DNA of 64,000 bases, taken from positions 1,499,029-1,563,028 of the forward strand of contig JADGEX010000001.1 in assembly GCA_016744135.1 (NCBI GenBank). The letters run 5' to 3'. Numbering within the stretch: the first letter of the stretch is position 1; each line of letters starts with the position of its first letter. Position numbers and translations under genes: made by a program. Positions 44,665 to 55,389 of this stretch are shown in pieces. The notes under the pieces were generated by a model, which did not search any database, was not told the origin of the DNA, and saw only the letters and a program-made list of their open reading frames with translations. This DNA is from Pseudodesulfovibrio sp. Its GTDB lineage: Bacteria > Desulfobacterota > Desulfovibrionia > Desulfovibrionales > Desulfovibrionaceae.

Positions 44665-46106
44665 CAGTTCTCTTCTTTTTTGAGCTTTTCATACAGCTTG
44701 ACCACATTGGTCTGGGTAACCGCCTTGCCTTTCTCCGGCTGCCCCGCTGTGACAACAACAATATCACCTTCCTTGAAGGCGGGAGACTGCCGAACAAATA
44801 CTTCGGCGCGCTCCTGATGGTCGTCTATAACGTCCAGCGGTTCTGCAGGGATAACTCCCAATGAAAGATTTGTGAAGTGTCTAACCATAGAATCAGTACT
44901 TAAGGCATAAATTGACTGTGCGGGACGGCACGAAGACAAGATTCGCGCAGTCGCACCGGAAGTGGAATGACAAACGATGGCCCTGGCGTCCACCTTGCCT
45001 GCCAACATGGCAGCGGCGTGAGCCAAGAAGGTAGACGGATGTTCCTTGACGCCATCCGCAGCCACATTACTCAAGCCAGTCTCAAACATGTATGCCTCTA
45101 TCTCGTAGGCGATCTTGCGCATGAACTTGACCGCTTCGCCCGGATACTGCCCCACAGCGGTTTCTTCTGACAGCATGACACAGTCCGCACCGTCCAGAAT
45201 AGCGTTGGCGACGTCAGTTGTCTCGGCACGGGTGGCCATGGGTGAATTAACCATGGACAGCAGCATTTGGGTCGCCACGATAACGGGCTTACCCAACTTG
45301 TTGCAGGCACGAATGATCCGTTTCTGCGCCGTGGGCAATTCAGCCAGATCAAGTTCCAAACCGAGATCGCCACGGGCAACCATGATGCCGTCGGCTTCCT
45401 GAAGAATTCCATCCAAACAGTCCAAAGCTGCGGTCCGTTCAATCTTGGCAATAATGGGCACACGCCGCTTATACTGAATCATCTCAGCGCGCAGATTACA
45501 AATGTCCTCTGGCTTCTGCACAAAACTCATGGCGACAACGTCCACACCCAAATCCATACCAATGGCCAGATCAGCCTTGTCCTTGTCGGTCAACGGAGCA
45601 AGCGTGGTGGTTGTACCGGGGAAAGTGATGCCCTTTCGCGGTGGACAGATGCCAGAATTGGTCGCCACCAAACGTATGAGGTGTTCCCCTTCGATCTTGA
45701 CGACTTTAAACCGGATAACGCCATCACCAAGGGCAACAGGATCGCCTTCCTTCACACCCTGCAGCATCTCGGGAATGTCGAGACAAATGAATGGCCCGCT
45801 ATCTTTTTTATACTCGTCAGGTGTTCCCAACAGAACTTCAGTCCCCTTGTTAACCTCGAAAGCGCCAAGCCCCACATCACAGGTACGGATCTTGGGTCCT
45901 GACAAATCCTGAAGCACCGTCAGGGTGTATCCTGTCTCCTGCTCCAGTCGACGAATGATCTCCACCATCTTGGCAAAAAACTCTCGCCCGCCGTGAGAAA
46001 AGTTGAGTCGAAAGACCTTCGCCCCGGAAGCCACCAAATCCCTGACAGCTTCGTAAGTCTCGGTTCCCGGCCCCAGAGTAGCGATTATCTTGATATGCCT
46101 ATCCAT
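44664..46106 (-). CDS. pyk: Pyruvate kinase
   Basis: 480 residues. It transfers phosphate from phosphoenolpyruvate to ADP, the last step of glycolysis. Family landmarks: IATLGPGT near the start, FRLNFSHGG, VLQDLSGPKIR, the catalytic lysine in IIAKIERTAALDCLDGILQEADGIMVARGDLG, and KPVIVATQMLLSM...TRAETTDVANAI. The ATG at 46106 has GGAGG upstream. It is the promoter-proximal gene of a pair with the HD-GYP protein, an unusual partner. Confidence 0.97.
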   Translation of the reverse strand: MDRHIKIIATLGPGTETYEAVRDLVASGAKVFRLNFSHGGREFFAKMVEIIRRLEQETGYTLTVLQDLSGPKIRTCDVGLGAFEVNKGTEVLLGTPDEYKKDSGPFICLDIPEMLQGVKEGDPVALGDGVIRFKVVKIEGEHLIRLVATNSGICPPRKGITFPGTTTTLAPLTDKDKADLAIGMDLGVDVVAMSFVQKPEDICNLRAEMIQYKRRVPIIAKIERTAALDCLDGILQEADGIMVARGDLGLELDLAELPTAQKRIIRACNKLGKPVIVATQMLLSMVNSPMATRAETTDVANAILDGADCVMLSEETAVGQYPGEAVKFMRKIAYEIEAYMFETGLSNVAADGVKEHPSTFLAHAAAMLAGKVDARAIVCHSTSGATARILSSCRPAQSIYALSTDSMVRHFTNLSLGVIPAEPLDVIDDHQERAEVFVRQSPAFKEGDIVVVTAGQPEKGKAVTQTNVVKLYEKLKKEEN

Positions 46107-46290
46107 GCCAGCCTCCTTGTACAGCCCCCACTCAAACGGATGATTTACCCGAAATGGAAACGTCTTATACGCTGAATTTACTCTTTTTTTAAAAAACCCA
46201 ATCCCTCAGATTTACGGCAAGTCTAGGCCGCACCCCCAAAAAAAGCAATGATACTCGATTATTTTTGCCGATCATTCTTCGGCGGAGTGG

Positions 46291-46380
46291 TTGACTTTCC
46301 CTTGATTTTCAAGCACAGGTGGGAAGAAGTGGAAATCAGTGTAAGATTGGTGTAAGAATGTGGGACACACGGTTGTTCCG
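46291..46380 (+). promoter_or_regulatory. dcw promoter region with candidate MraZ boxes
   Basis: TTGACT at 46291 could be a -35. From 46320 a TGG/TGT word recurs about every ten bases: TGGGAAGAAG, TGGAAATCAG, TGTAAGATTG, GTGTAAGAATG, TGGGACACAC. MraZ binds tandem TGGGN repeats at ten-base spacing upstream of its own gene in enterics, so autoregulation is plausible. Confidence 0.5.
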
Positions 46381-46388
46381 GGGGAAAG

Positions 46389-46835
46389 ATGAAGTTTAAA
46401 GGTCACGCACACAGAAGTCTTGACGACAAAGGACGGCTCATATTGCCGCCCGAGTTCAAGGATTTGATCCGCGCCGAATCACCGGACGCGGTCATGGTGC
46501 TGACCATTTACGACAAACATGTCATCGGCATCACCCCGGAGCAGTGGACGTTGCTTGAAAGCGAACTTGACGGGATCAAGGCACCGAGTCGCGCCCTCCA
46601 GAACATCATTCGCCTTTTCAATCTCGGCTACACCGAAATAAAAGTAGGCAAGCAGGGACGCATAGCCATTCCCGCGCACCTGCGCAAGTCGGGCAAACTG
46701 GAAAAGGAAGTGGTGGTCATGGGAGCAGGGAAACGGTTTGAAATCTGGTCTGCAGAGAGCTTCGACCAGCTGCTTGAAGAGGACAATGACGTGTCCGCAG
46801 AGCTGGCTGAAAATAACGTCGCCCTCCCCTTCTGA
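46389..46835 (+). CDS. mraZ: MraZ, dcw-cluster transcriptional regulator
   Basis: 148 residues with two SpoVT/AbrB-like MraZ repeats: KFKGHAHRSLDDKGRLILPPEFK (start) and TEIKVGKQGRIAIPAHLRK (about 78-97). It opens the cluster, GGGGGAAAG precedes the ATG, and its stop overlaps the rsmH start by one base. It probably represses its own operon. Confidence 0.96.
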   Translation: MKFKGHAHRSLDDKGRLILPPEFKDLIRAESPDAVMVLTIYDKHVIGITPEQWTLLESELDGIKAPSRALQNIIRLFNLGYTEIKVGKQGRIAIPAHLRKSGKLEKEVVVMGAGKRFEIWSAESFDQLLEEDNDVSAELAENNVALPF

Positions 46836-47815
46836 TGAAGCAGGGCAACAACGATCCCGCATCGCTGCACACGACTGTTCTTTTACATGAAGTTGTCGAG
46901 TGGCTTCGACCCAAACCCGGTGGCCGTTATATGGATGGCACACTTGGTATGGGCGGCCACAGTCTGGCGCTGTTACAGGCGGCAGGTGACAAAGCCGAAC
47001 TTTTGGGGCTTGACCGTGACGAAGAGGCTTTGACGCTGGCAAGAAAGCGTCTCGTGGATTTCGAAAACAGGGTTCACCTGTACCACACCCCCTTCTCCGG
47101 TTTTGAGGAAGCTCTGGATGACATCGGTTGGGATACGGTTGACGGCGCGGTCCTGGACCTCGGCGTCTCCTCCATGCAGTTGGACGTTGCTGAAAGAGGA
47201 TTCAGCTTTGTTCACGACGGTCCATTGGACATGCGCATGGACCCGGATTCCAACGCTTCGGCCGAAGATTTGGTCAATACGCTGAAACACGGTGATCTGG
47301 CGCGAATCATCAGAGTCTATGGGGAAGATCCCCTAGCCGGGAAAATCGCGTCTGCAATATTGAAAGCACGGGACAAAGAACGAATCACACGAACGCTCCA
47401 ACTGGCGAGCATAGTGAGATTGGCCTATCCGCCCAAGATGCGGCACACAGCCCGCAATCATCCGGCGACCCGTACCTTTCAAGGACTGCGCATAGCAGTG
47501 AACAGGGAAACTGAGGAACTCGAGTATTACCTTAAAACCATCATCGGACGCCTAAAACCGGGCGCGAGAGTGGCCATCATTTCGTTTCACTCCCTAGAAG
47601 ACAGGGCGGTGAAGCATTCATTTCGGGATGCTGCCAAGGGGTGCAAATGCCCCCCGCATCAACTTCACTGCACCTGCGGTGGCATACCCGAAATGAAAGT
47701 GCTCACCAAGAAACCGTTGGTCGCCTCGGAAGCTGAAAGGAACGTAAACCCCCGCGCCAGGAGTGCCAAACTCAGAGTCGCGGAGAAACTCGGACCAAAC
47801 GGGGAAACCGTATGA
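46835..47815 (+). CDS. rsmH: 16S rRNA (cytosine-N4)-methyltransferase
   Basis: 326 residues, MraW/RsmH family. VLLHEVVEWL near the start, MDGTLGMGGHSLALL (SAM loop), LDLGVSSMQLD, RGFSFVHDGPLDMRMD and the C-terminal ISFHSLEDRAVK are all present. It methylates C1402 of 16S rRNA. Overlap with mraZ (TGATG) and ftsL (ATGA). Confidence 0.97.
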   Translation: MKQGNNDPASLHTTVLLHEVVEWLRPKPGGRYMDGTLGMGGHSLALLQAAGDKAELLGLDRDEEALTLARKRLVDFENRVHLYHTPFSGFEEALDDIGWDTVDGAVLDLGVSSMQLDVAERGFSFVHDGPLDMRMDPDSNASAEDLVNTLKHGDLARIIRVYGEDPLAGKIASAILKARDKERITRTLQLASIVRLAYPPKMRHTARNHPATRTFQGLRIAVNRETEELEYYLKTIIGRLKPGARVAIISFHSLEDRAVKHSFRDAAKGCKCPPHQLHCTCGGIPEMKVLTKKPLVASEAERNVNPRARSAKLRVAEKLGPNGETV

Positions 47816-48096
47816 GCAAAACCGACAAAACGCTCCTCTGGATGACACTGTGCCTCCTTGGCATGGCGCTCACTCTTGGCTTAGGAGCTGTTTGGTTGAA
47901 CATTGAGCGTATGGATCTCGCCTATGATCTACGTAAGATGGAATTGAGTCTGGACCAGAAAGAGGATCTGGCAGTGAAGCTGACGGTTGAGAGGAACAAC
48001 CTGGTTTCACCATATCAGCTCAAGAAGCTCGCAAGTCGGCTCGACTTGGGAGTGGCCGCGCCGGGACAGATACGGCGAATAACGGACACAAGGTAG
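47812..48096 (+). CDS. ftsL: FtsL-like cell division protein
   Basis: 94 residues: a short cytoplasmic N-terminus, one membrane helix (about 9-29) and a periplasmic coiled coil (about 33-75). Sequence identity with FtsL is always low; the call rests on this plan and on the position between rsmH and the division PBP. It would act with FtsB and FtsQ to activate FtsWI. Confidence 0.8.
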   Translation: MSKTDKTLLWMTLCLLGMALTLGLGAVWLNIERMDLAYDLRKMELSLDQKEDLAVKLTVERNNLVSPYQLKKLASRLDLGVAAPGQIRRITDTR

Positions 48097-48147
48097 CTTC
48101 GCGTACTGCCATATACGCGCCGCACAGTGGGAACAACAGGGATTACA

Positions 48148-50109
48148 ATGGCAAAGGACAGAAAAAGGCGCACCGATCTAAGCGGAATCAAAATAGGGCT
48201 AGTCATAGCCTTGTTTACGGTTGCGCTTACTGGTTTGTGGGCTAGAGCCGGATGGGTTCAACTCCATGACGGCGAATATTTGGCCAACAAGGCCTCCAAA
48301 CAAAGCCTCGCCGCCGAATGTGAATACGGTGAACGGGGTCGCATCTTTGACCGCAACGGTCAGATGCTCGCCACTTCTGTCGAAGCCAAATCAATTTTCG
48401 CCCGTCCCTATGAAATCGAAAACATCGATATCGCAGCAGACACCCTTTCCCGCGACCTCAAGTTGACCCGAAGAACAGTCTACAAGAAACTCAAATCCAA
48501 GAAAAAATTTGTCTGGATAAAACGGCAAGTTACAGACCGTGAAGCCTCTGCTGTTGCCAAAGCTGATCTGCCCGGCATTCGCCTGACCAGTGAATTCAAT
48601 CGAATTTATCCCAATGGGCACCTTGCCGGACAGTTACTTGGTTTCGTGGACATAGATGGTCAGGGCCGGGAAGGCATGGAACTGGTTTTCAACAAACGAA
48701 TGACGCCAAGCAAAGCGGAGTTCGTCGTACAACGTGATGCCACTGGCCGCCGCTTGTATCTTGACGCCCATGGACGCGAAATGGACATCAACGGTCTTGA
48801 TGTCACGTTGACCATTGACACTCATCTCCAGCACGCCGCAGAACAAGCTCTTGCGAAATCCATCGCCAAATACGAAGCACGTGCGGGCATCGTACTCGTG
48901 GTCGATGTAAAATCCGGCGACATCCTCGCCATGGCTAATCAGCCCTTCTTCAATCCGAACATGGTACGCGTATCCAAACCTTCCCATAGGCGGCTGCGCC
49001 CCATTACTGATATTTACGAACCCGGTTCCACCATGAAACCGTTCCTGTTCGCTGCAGCTCTTGAAGAAGGTGTGATCGAACCGGACACCTTGATCAACTG
49101 CGAAAATGGCAGATGGCGCGTGGCCCGCAAGGTCATTCGCGACACTCACCCCGAGAAATGGCTGCCCGCGCACAAGGTCCTTCGGTATTCCTCCAATATA
49201 GGCTGCGCCAAAATCGGAATAAACATGGGCGCGAGCGTCTATCATTCATACTTGACCAAGCTCGGCTTCGGTGAGAAGACCGGCCTCGGCCTGCCTGGCG
49301 AATCGTCCGGCATTGTCATGCCTGCCACAAAATGGACATCCGTTGATCTGGCGGCCATCAGCTTTGGTCAGGGAATCGGAACAACTCCCGTTCAGCTCGC
49401 CAAGGCCTTCCTCTGCATTGCCAACGGCGGTATCACCAAAGACCTCAATCTGGTCAAACAGCCTCGAGTTGAACGTAAAAACACGGCCACTCAGGTCTTC
49501 AGTCCCGAGACCACAGCCAAAGTCCTCTCCATGATGAAGGACGTTGTCCACGAAGACGGCACCGGCCGTAGAGCCCGCATTCAGGGTATCACCATGGCTG
49601 GTAAGACAGGCACAGCCCAAAAAGCCTCTTCAAAAGGTGGTTACGGCGATCAATACCTTTCTTCCTTTGTGGCTCTTGTTCCCGCCGACGAGCCGGAACT
49701 GCTGGTCATAACCATGATCGACGAACCACAAAAATCCAACTACGGCTCCATGGTCGCGGCCCCGGTCTGCCGCGAAGTTACCGTGCGGACTCTGGCCTAC
49801 CACGGCAAGCTGTCCGAAACACTCGACACCGTTGTTACCGAAAACATGTCTGTCGATTCGCTGGCCGAAGAAACACTGCCTCAAGCAGCCTCTGGACCTC
49901 TGGCGCATGTCGATACCAACGCGGTTCCGAACATTACTGGAATGCCCGTTCGCAGAGCTCTGGAGTTGTTAACTAAAATGGGAATAGTCCCTGTGCTCAA
50001 AGGCCAGGGAATGACGGTCAAAAGCCAAAAGCCCGCAGCCGGGCAACCATGGCCCACGGACCAAAACACGGAGGGTACGGATGATGTTTTTGTTCTCTGG
50101 CTCTCATAG
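48148..50109 (+). CDS. ftsI: Division transpeptidase PBP3/FtsI with C-terminal PASTA domain
   Basis: 653 residues from ATG 48148 (the in-frame ATG at 48127 has a poorer site). One membrane helix (about 14-35), a PBP dimer domain, and a transpeptidase domain with S294-T-M-K297 (EPGSTMKPF), SSN (YSSNIGCAK) and KTG (AGKTGTAQ). The last about 60 residues (VPNITGMPVRRALELLTKMGI) form a PASTA domain, absent from enteric FtsI but usual in this group. It cross-links septal peptidoglycan. Confidence 0.95.
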   Translation: MAKDRKRRTDLSGIKIGLVIALFTVALTGLWARAGWVQLHDGEYLANKASKQSLAAECEYGERGRIFDRNGQMLATSVEAKSIFARPYEIENIDIAADTLSRDLKLTRRTVYKKLKSKKKFVWIKRQVTDREASAVAKADLPGIRLTSEFNRIYPNGHLAGQLLGFVDIDGQGREGMELVFNKRMTPSKAEFVVQRDATGRRLYLDAHGREMDINGLDVTLTIDTHLQHAAEQALAKSIAKYEARAGIVLVVDVKSGDILAMANQPFFNPNMVRVSKPSHRRLRPITDIYEPGSTMKPFLFAAALEEGVIEPDTLINCENGRWRVARKVIRDTHPEKWLPAHKVLRYSSNIGCAKIGINMGASVYHSYLTKLGFGEKTGLGLPGESSGIVMPATKWTSVDLAAISFGQGIGTTPVQLAKAFLCIANGGITKDLNLVKQPRVERKNTATQVFSPETTAKVLSMMKDVVHEDGTGRRARIQGITMAGKTGTAQKASSKGGYGDQYLSSFVALVPADEPELLVITMIDEPQKSNYGSMVAAPVCREVTVRTLAYHGKLSETLDTVVTENMSVDSLAEETLPQAASGPLAHVDTNAVPNITGMPVRRALELLTKMGIVPVLKGQGMTVKSQKPAAGQPWPTDQNTEGTDDVFVLWLS

Positions 50110-50140
50110 TGGCAAGGAAAAGGACAAGGAACACGGCGTT

Positions 50141-51613
50141 ATGGAATTTGAAACCCTGCTGAAAGAAGCGGAAAAAGGCCTTGTTGTGCGCACGGACTCG
50201 CGCAAAGTTCAGGATGGAGAATGCTTCGTCGCCATGCCCGGGACTGCGGTCCGGGGACTCGACTACATCCCCAGTGCTCTGGACAATGGTGCGCGCTATA
50301 TTGTCGCACCCGAAAGTGCCCGTGATCTTGTTGCTCCCGTCGTGGAGGAAAAAGCCTTGGCCGTGTACGTGGAAAATCCCGCAATAGCTCTGGGGGAACT
50401 GGCCCGTGCCCATTTTCATCTCACAGACCGTGACGTAAAGTTGGTGGGCATTACCGGCACGAACGGCAAAACCACGACATCCTACATCATCGAGCACCTG
50501 CTCGCTTCCGCCGGTCTGAAAGTCGGCGTACTCGGCACGGTCAACTATCGCTGGCCCGGTTTCCAAATCGAAGCCTCCCTGACCACACCGGACTGCTGGA
50601 TGATTCACGAACTCATTTTCAACATGAAGAAAGCCGACGTGGATGTTGTTCTCATGGAAGTATCTTCCCATGCGCTAGAACAATACCGCGTGGCCGGTCT
50701 CGACTTCAACGCCGGGGTCTTCACCAATCTCACGCAGGACCATCTCGACTATCACGGCGACATGGAAACTTATTTCAGAGCCAAAGCCAAACTTTTCAAG
50801 GATTACCCGACTGAAACCAAGACGAACATTTCCAACTACAACGACCCGTATGGCCGAATCCTCCTGGCAGAATGCCCTAATTCCATAGGCTACGGCATCG
50901 GCGAGATTTCCACTGTACGACAGGAAGTCGGTGACCGAGACATGATACAGGGCCGCATTGCCTCCATGGACGGACAGGGTATCGAACTGGAAACCACGTA
51001 CAAGGGTAAAAGCTGGACCATACACTCTCCCTTGATCGGCGCTTTCAACGCCATGAACCTAATGGCCGCTCAGGCTGTTGGACTTCAACTCGGGCTCAAC
51101 TGCAAAGACATGCGTTCGTTGAAAGATTTCCCAGGTGTTCCCGGCCGCCTTGAGCGCGTCATGAACGATCACGGCCTTGATGTTTTCGTCGATTTCGCCC
51201 ACACACCGGATGCTCTGGAAAACGTTCAGCATACACTCAAATCGCTCAATTTCAAACGACTCATCACCCTGTTCGGCTGTGGCGGAGACCGTGACCGCAC
51301 CAAACGCCCGATTATGGGACAGGCCGTGGCGCGGTATGCAGATGTGGCAGTGCTCACATCGGACAATCCCCGTTCCGAGGATCCCACGATGATCATGGAC
51401 GATATCCGCCCCGGACTGGCAGGCACCCCTCAGGTTATTGAACACCCTGACCGCAAAACCGCTATCGCCATGGCCCTCAAGGAAATGAAACCAGGCGACG
51501 TTCTGTTGGTTGCTGGAAGAGGTCATGAGCCAAACCAAAAAATCAACGGTGAAATTATTCCCTTCCTTGATACGGAAGTCACCGCCCAACTGCTTGAGGA
51601 AATGTATTCGTGA
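50141..51613 (+). CDS. murE: UDP-MurNAc-tripeptide synthetase (adds meso-diaminopimelate)
   Basis: 490 residues from ATG 50141 (MEFETLLKEAEKGL). An ATG at 50081 has a better Shine-Dalgarno (GGAGGG) but would add 20 unlike residues and overlap ftsI; it cannot be excluded. The P-loop GITGTNGKTTTSY and the DNPRSEDP motif, which marks meso-DAP specificity, are present. Confidence 0.95.
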   Translation: MEFETLLKEAEKGLVVRTDSRKVQDGECFVAMPGTAVRGLDYIPSALDNGARYIVAPESARDLVAPVVEEKALAVYVENPAIALGELARAHFHLTDRDVKLVGITGTNGKTTTSYIIEHLLASAGLKVGVLGTVNYRWPGFQIEASLTTPDCWMIHELIFNMKKADVDVVLMEVSSHALEQYRVAGLDFNAGVFTNLTQDHLDYHGDMETYFRAKAKLFKDYPTETKTNISNYNDPYGRILLAECPNSIGYGIGEISTVRQEVGDRDMIQGRIASMDGQGIELETTYKGKSWTIHSPLIGAFNAMNLMAAQAVGLQLGLNCKDMRSLKDFPGVPGRLERVMNDHGLDVFVDFAHTPDALENVQHTLKSLNFKRLITLFGCGGDRDRTKRPIMGQAVARYADVAVLTSDNPRSEDPTMIMDDIRPGLAGTPQVIEHPDRKTAIAMALKEMKPGDVLLVAGRGHEPNQKINGEIIPFLDTEVTAQLLEEMYS

Positions 51614-52998
51614 ATCTGACATTGGCTGACGTAGAACGCTGCCTCGGCGGCATGGCCGAAGAGGGCCACACTCAAATCGTCATCGCTTCGGTGAAGACGG
51701 ACTCTCGTACAGTGGAAAAAGGCGACCTGTTCTTCTGCGTCAGCGGCGAGAATTTTGACGGTCATGAATTTGCGGCACAGGCCGTGAAGCAAGGTGCTGT
51801 CGCGATTGTTGCTTCACGTATGCTGGACGACGTAGATGCACCTGTCATCATGGTCCGCGATGCCGTAGGCGCTCTGGGGCGTCTGGCCGCATGTTGGCGT
51901 GACATGTGCGGAGCCAAACTCATCGCAGTCACCGGCACAGCGGGAAAAACCACGGTCAAGGAAATGCTCTATGCTGTGGCCTCACAAAAATTCAACACGG
52001 CCAAAAACTACCGTAATTTCAACAATCAGATAGGTCTGCCCCTGTCCATGCTCAAAGCAACAGTTGAACAAGATCTTTGGATCATGGAGTTGGGCATTTC
52101 ACAGCGCGGCGACATGGAAGAACTGGCCCCTATCGCCAGCCCAGACATCGCGGTCATCACCAATGTCGGCCCCGGCCATCTGGAAGGACTGGGCAACGAA
52201 GCCGGTGTCGCTCACGCCAAATCCACCCTGCTCAGGTATCTACGCCAGCCCGGTTCCGCCATTATTTCGATGGACTATCCATTACTCTGGGACGCTGCCC
52301 GCGAACTCGTGGACGCTCCTATCGGATTTTCCACCAACAACGATTCTCACACCTCCTTTGTTGCCTCGTTTCTCGGGGCCGGAGCCAGTAATCTGGGACG
52401 TTTCCGGCTTCGGACCCCCGAGGGCGAGGAAGAATTCGAGGCACCATTCTGCGGCGAACACTACGCCGAAAACTTGGCCTGTGTAGCTGCCGTGGCCCAT
52501 GCTCTCGGCATGAGTCGAGCAGACGTTATTTCCGGCGTTCAGTCGCTTGAACCGGACACCCAACGGTTCTGCTGCAAACCCAACGGAGACCTCATGGTCA
52601 TCGACGACACATACAACGCCAACCCCCTTTCCATGGAACGGTCCATTGAAACCGCAGCCAACATGGCTGACGGCAAACCATTGGCCCTCGTTCTCGGTGA
52701 TATGCGCGAACTCGGAGACGAAGCTGTTATGCGCCATGAGGAACTCGGACGCACCATCAAGGACATCTCCCCGGCGGTTGTCTTCTACAAAGGAAACCAT
52801 TTCGAGGACGTTGCACGAGAATACGGCAAGAAAATGCACAAGGTCGACACGCAGGAAGATTTCGCCCATGCGTGGCAGTCCTTCGGCGCGGCCGATGGCG
52901 TGGTTCTGGTCAAAGGATCGCGTTCCCTCAAAATGGAACTCTTCGTGTCCGCCTTATGTGCAGGACGCACTGTGAACGCCCAAGGAGGCAAACAGTGA
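51610..52998 (+). CDS. murF: UDP-MurNAc-pentapeptide synthetase (adds D-Ala-D-Ala)
   Basis: 462 residues starting at GTG 51610, overlapping murE by four bases (GTGA). P-loop [13 protein letters not shown], then [16 protein letters not shown] and the C-terminal [13 protein letters not shown] are characteristic of MurF. Cytoplasmic Mur ligase. Confidence 0.96.
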   Translation: MNLTLADVERCLGGMAEEGHTQIVIASVKTDSRTVEKGDLFFCVSGENFDGHEFAAQAVKQGAVAIVASRMLDDVDAPVIMVRDAVGALGRLAACWRDMCGAKLIAVTGTAGKTTVKEMLYAVASQKFNTAKNYRNFNNQIGLPLSMLKATVEQDLWIMELGISQRGDMEELAPIASPDIAVITNVGPGHLEGLGNEAGVAHAKSTLLRYLRQPGSAIISMDYPLLWDAARELVDAPIGFSTNNDSHTSFVASFLGAGASNLGRFRLRTPEGEEEFEAPFCGEHYAENLACVAAVAHALGMSRADVISGVQSLEPDTQRFCCKPNGDLMVIDDTYNANPLSMERSIETAANMADGKPLALVLGDMRELGDEAVMRHEELGRTIKDISPAVVFYKGNHFEDVAREYGKKMHKVDTQEDFAHAWQSFGAADGVVLVKGSRSLKMELFVSALCAGRTVNAQGGKQ

Positions 52999-54071
52999 TA
53001 TATAATTTTCTCGTACCGCTTTCCACGGACTTGGGTATTCTCAATGTCTTCAGGTACATCACCTTCCGCTCGGTGTGGGCGTTGTTGACCGCTCTCATTA
53101 TTTCCATCGTGTTCGGTCCAGCCATGATCCGCTGGCTCAAACGCATTAAATGCGGTCAGTACATCCGCGAAGACGGCCCTCAGCATCAGGCCAAGGAAGG
53201 CACCCCGACAATGGGTGGCATCATGATCCTGATCAGCGTGGGCGTGTCCACTCTGCTCTGGGCCGACCTGTCCAACATCTACATATGGCTGACCCTGCTC
53301 GTATACTTCGGGTTCAGTGCCATCGGTTTCGCCGATGACTACATCAAAGTCGTCAAGCGACAGAATCAGGGATTGTCCGCCAAGGCCAAATTTTCCCTGC
53401 AATGTTTGGTGACTGCCGTGGCCATTGCCTTGCTCATTCAGGAGCCAGCCTATTCCACGCAACTGTCCGTACCGTTTTTCAAGAATTTCAACCCTGACCT
53501 CGGCTGGTTCTACCTGCCCTTCGCCATGGTGGTCATGGTCGGAGCGAGCAACGCGGTCAATCTGACAGACGGACTCGACGGACTTGCCATCGGTCCAATG
53601 GTCGTTGCCATGGCCTGCTTTGCCATTTTCATCTACGTGTCCGGCCACGCAAAAATGGCCGATTATTTACAGGTACAGAGCATACAGGGCATCGGAGAAG
53701 TGACCATTTTTTGCGGTGCCATGGTCGGCGCAGGGCTGGGCTTTCTCTGGTTCAACGCGCATCCGGCCCAGGTCTTCATGGGCGATGTCGGTTCACTCGG
53801 ACTCGGCGGTGCACTCGGATTCGTGGCCGTACTTGCCAAACAGGAACTCCTGCTCGCCATTGTAGGCGGCGTGTTTGTTTTTGAAACCCTCTCGGTCATT
53901 CTTCAGGTCGGATATTTCAAACTGACAGGCGGCAAGCGTATCTTCAAAATGGCCCCGCTCCATCATCATTTCGAGCTCAAAGGCATCCCTGAATCCAAGA
54001 TCATTGTCCGATTCTGGATTCTGTCCATACTCATGGCTCTCATGGCCCTTTCCACACTCAAACTGAGGTAA
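52995..54071 (+). CDS. mraY: Phospho-MurNAc-pentapeptide translocase
   Basis: 358 residues starting at GTG 52995, which overlaps the murF stop (GTGA) and follows AGGAGG; the longer upstream frame is the murF shadow. About ten membrane helices. [35 protein letters not shown] and [12 protein letters not shown] are MraY signatures. It makes lipid I at the inner membrane. Confidence 0.97.
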   Translation: MIYNFLVPLSTDLGILNVFRYITFRSVWALLTALIISIVFGPAMIRWLKRIKCGQYIREDGPQHQAKEGTPTMGGIMILISVGVSTLLWADLSNIYIWLTLLVYFGFSAIGFADDYIKVVKRQNQGLSAKAKFSLQCLVTAVAIALLIQEPAYSTQLSVPFFKNFNPDLGWFYLPFAMVVMVGASNAVNLTDGLDGLAIGPMVVAMACFAIFIYVSGHAKMADYLQVQSIQGIGEVTIFCGAMVGAGLGFLWFNAHPAQVFMGDVGSLGLGGALGFVAVLAKQELLLAIVGGVFVFETLSVILQVGYFKLTGGKRIFKMAPLHHHFELKGIPESKIIVRFWILSILMALMALSTLKLR

Positions 54072-54084
54072 TCGAGGCATCATC

Positions 54085-55389
54085 GTGAATCGTATCGTCC
54101 GCAACTTCATTGACCAGCACATCCTCTCCGGCAAACAAGCCGTAGTGGTTGGCGTGGGCAAATCAGGTCTGGCCGCAGCCCGTCTTCTCGACGTGCTGGG
54201 TGCCAACGTGCGCGTGGTGGACAGAAATGAAGATGTGACCGAAGACACTCTGGGTGAACTCAAAGGGAAAGTGGAACTCGTCACCGGACCGCATAAAAAG
54301 AGACACTTCTCAGACGCGGACATCATAGTGTTCTCCCCCGGTGTGCCGGTAAAAAAACTTGCCCCGGTACTGGAAGGCATTGCTCCGCACACCATGGTCT
54401 CCGAACTGGAATTTGCTTCGTGGTTCATCGAGGCTCCCATGTTGGCTGTCACCGGTTCCAACGGCAAAACCACGACGACCACACTCATTTCCGACATTCT
54501 GGGACAGGCTGGTCGCACGGTCTTCACAGGCGGTAACATCGGCGTCCCCCTGTGCGAATATCTGTTAGACATGGAACCCGCCGAAATCATCGTGCTTGAA
54601 GTTTCCAGCTTCCAGCTCCAAAACTGCCGTCTGTTCAAACCCCATGTCGGCGTATTCCTAAATTTTGCGGCCAACCACCTCGACTACCATGAGGACATGA
54701 ACGAATACCTTGAGGCCAAGCTGACGCTGTTCAACCGCATGACCGGCGAAGACATCGCCCTCATGCACGAATCCATGCGTGACATCATGAAGGACCGCTC
54801 CTTCACCAATGCCCATGTCCAATGGTTCGACGCAACAGACCGCTTCGACGCCCCCCATCTTCCCGGTGAACACAACCGCTCCAACGTGGAAGCCGCATGG
54901 CAGGCAGTGAAGCAGTTCGGCGTAACCAAAGAACAGGCTGCCAAAACCATCCTCAATTTCAAACCGCTGGCTCACCGCATCGAACCTGTGGGTGAGAAAA
55001 GAGGCGTCCTGTACGTCAACGATTCCAAAGCCACCACGCTGGAAGCAGCTTTAGCCGCAGTCCGCTCTTTCGATCGTCCGGTCCGCATTCTTATGGGCGG
55101 TGTTTGGAAAGGAGGCGATGTGGTCGCTTTTGCCAAGGGCATTAAAGGTTCGGTTGTTCATGTCGGTCTGTTCGGCGGAGCCAGAGAAGAACTGGAGCCA
55201 GAACTGTCCAAATCTTTCACCGTGACATGGGATGAGACGCTGGAAAAAGCGATCAAACGGCAAACTGCCAAAGCCGATGCTGGTGATGTCATCCTGCTTT
55301 CCCCGGCCACGGCCAGCTTCGATCAGTACAACGGAATGGCCCAGCGCGGCGCGGATTTCAAACGTGTAGTTGGAGGTCTCGATGACTAA
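54085..55389 (+). CDS. murD: UDP-MurNAc-L-alanine:D-glutamate ligase
   Basis: 434 residues from GTG 54085 with GAGG upstream. N-terminal AVVVGVGKSGLAAARLLD (nucleotide-sugar binding), P-loop AVTGSNGKTTTTTLI, and LAHRIEPVGEKRGVLYVNDSKATT are intact. Adds D-glutamate in wall precursor synthesis. Confidence 0.97.
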   Translation: MNRIVRNFIDQHILSGKQAVVVGVGKSGLAAARLLDVLGANVRVVDRNEDVTEDTLGELKGKVELVTGPHKKRHFSDADIIVFSPGVPVKKLAPVLEGIAPHTMVSELEFASWFIEAPMLAVTGSNGKTTTTTLISDILGQAGRTVFTGGNIGVPLCEYLLDMEPAEIIVLEVSSFQLQNCRLFKPHVGVFLNFAANHLDYHEDMNEYLEAKLTLFNRMTGEDIALMHESMRDIMKDRSFTNAHVQWFDATDRFDAPHLPGEHNRSNVEAAWQAVKQFGVTKEQAAKTILNFKPLAHRIEPVGEKRGVLYVNDSKATTLEAALAAVRSFDRPVRILMGGVWKGGDVVAFAKGIKGSVVHVGLFGGAREELEPELSKSFTVTWDETLEKAIKRQTAKADAGDVILLSPATASFDQYNGMAQRGADFKRVVGGLDD

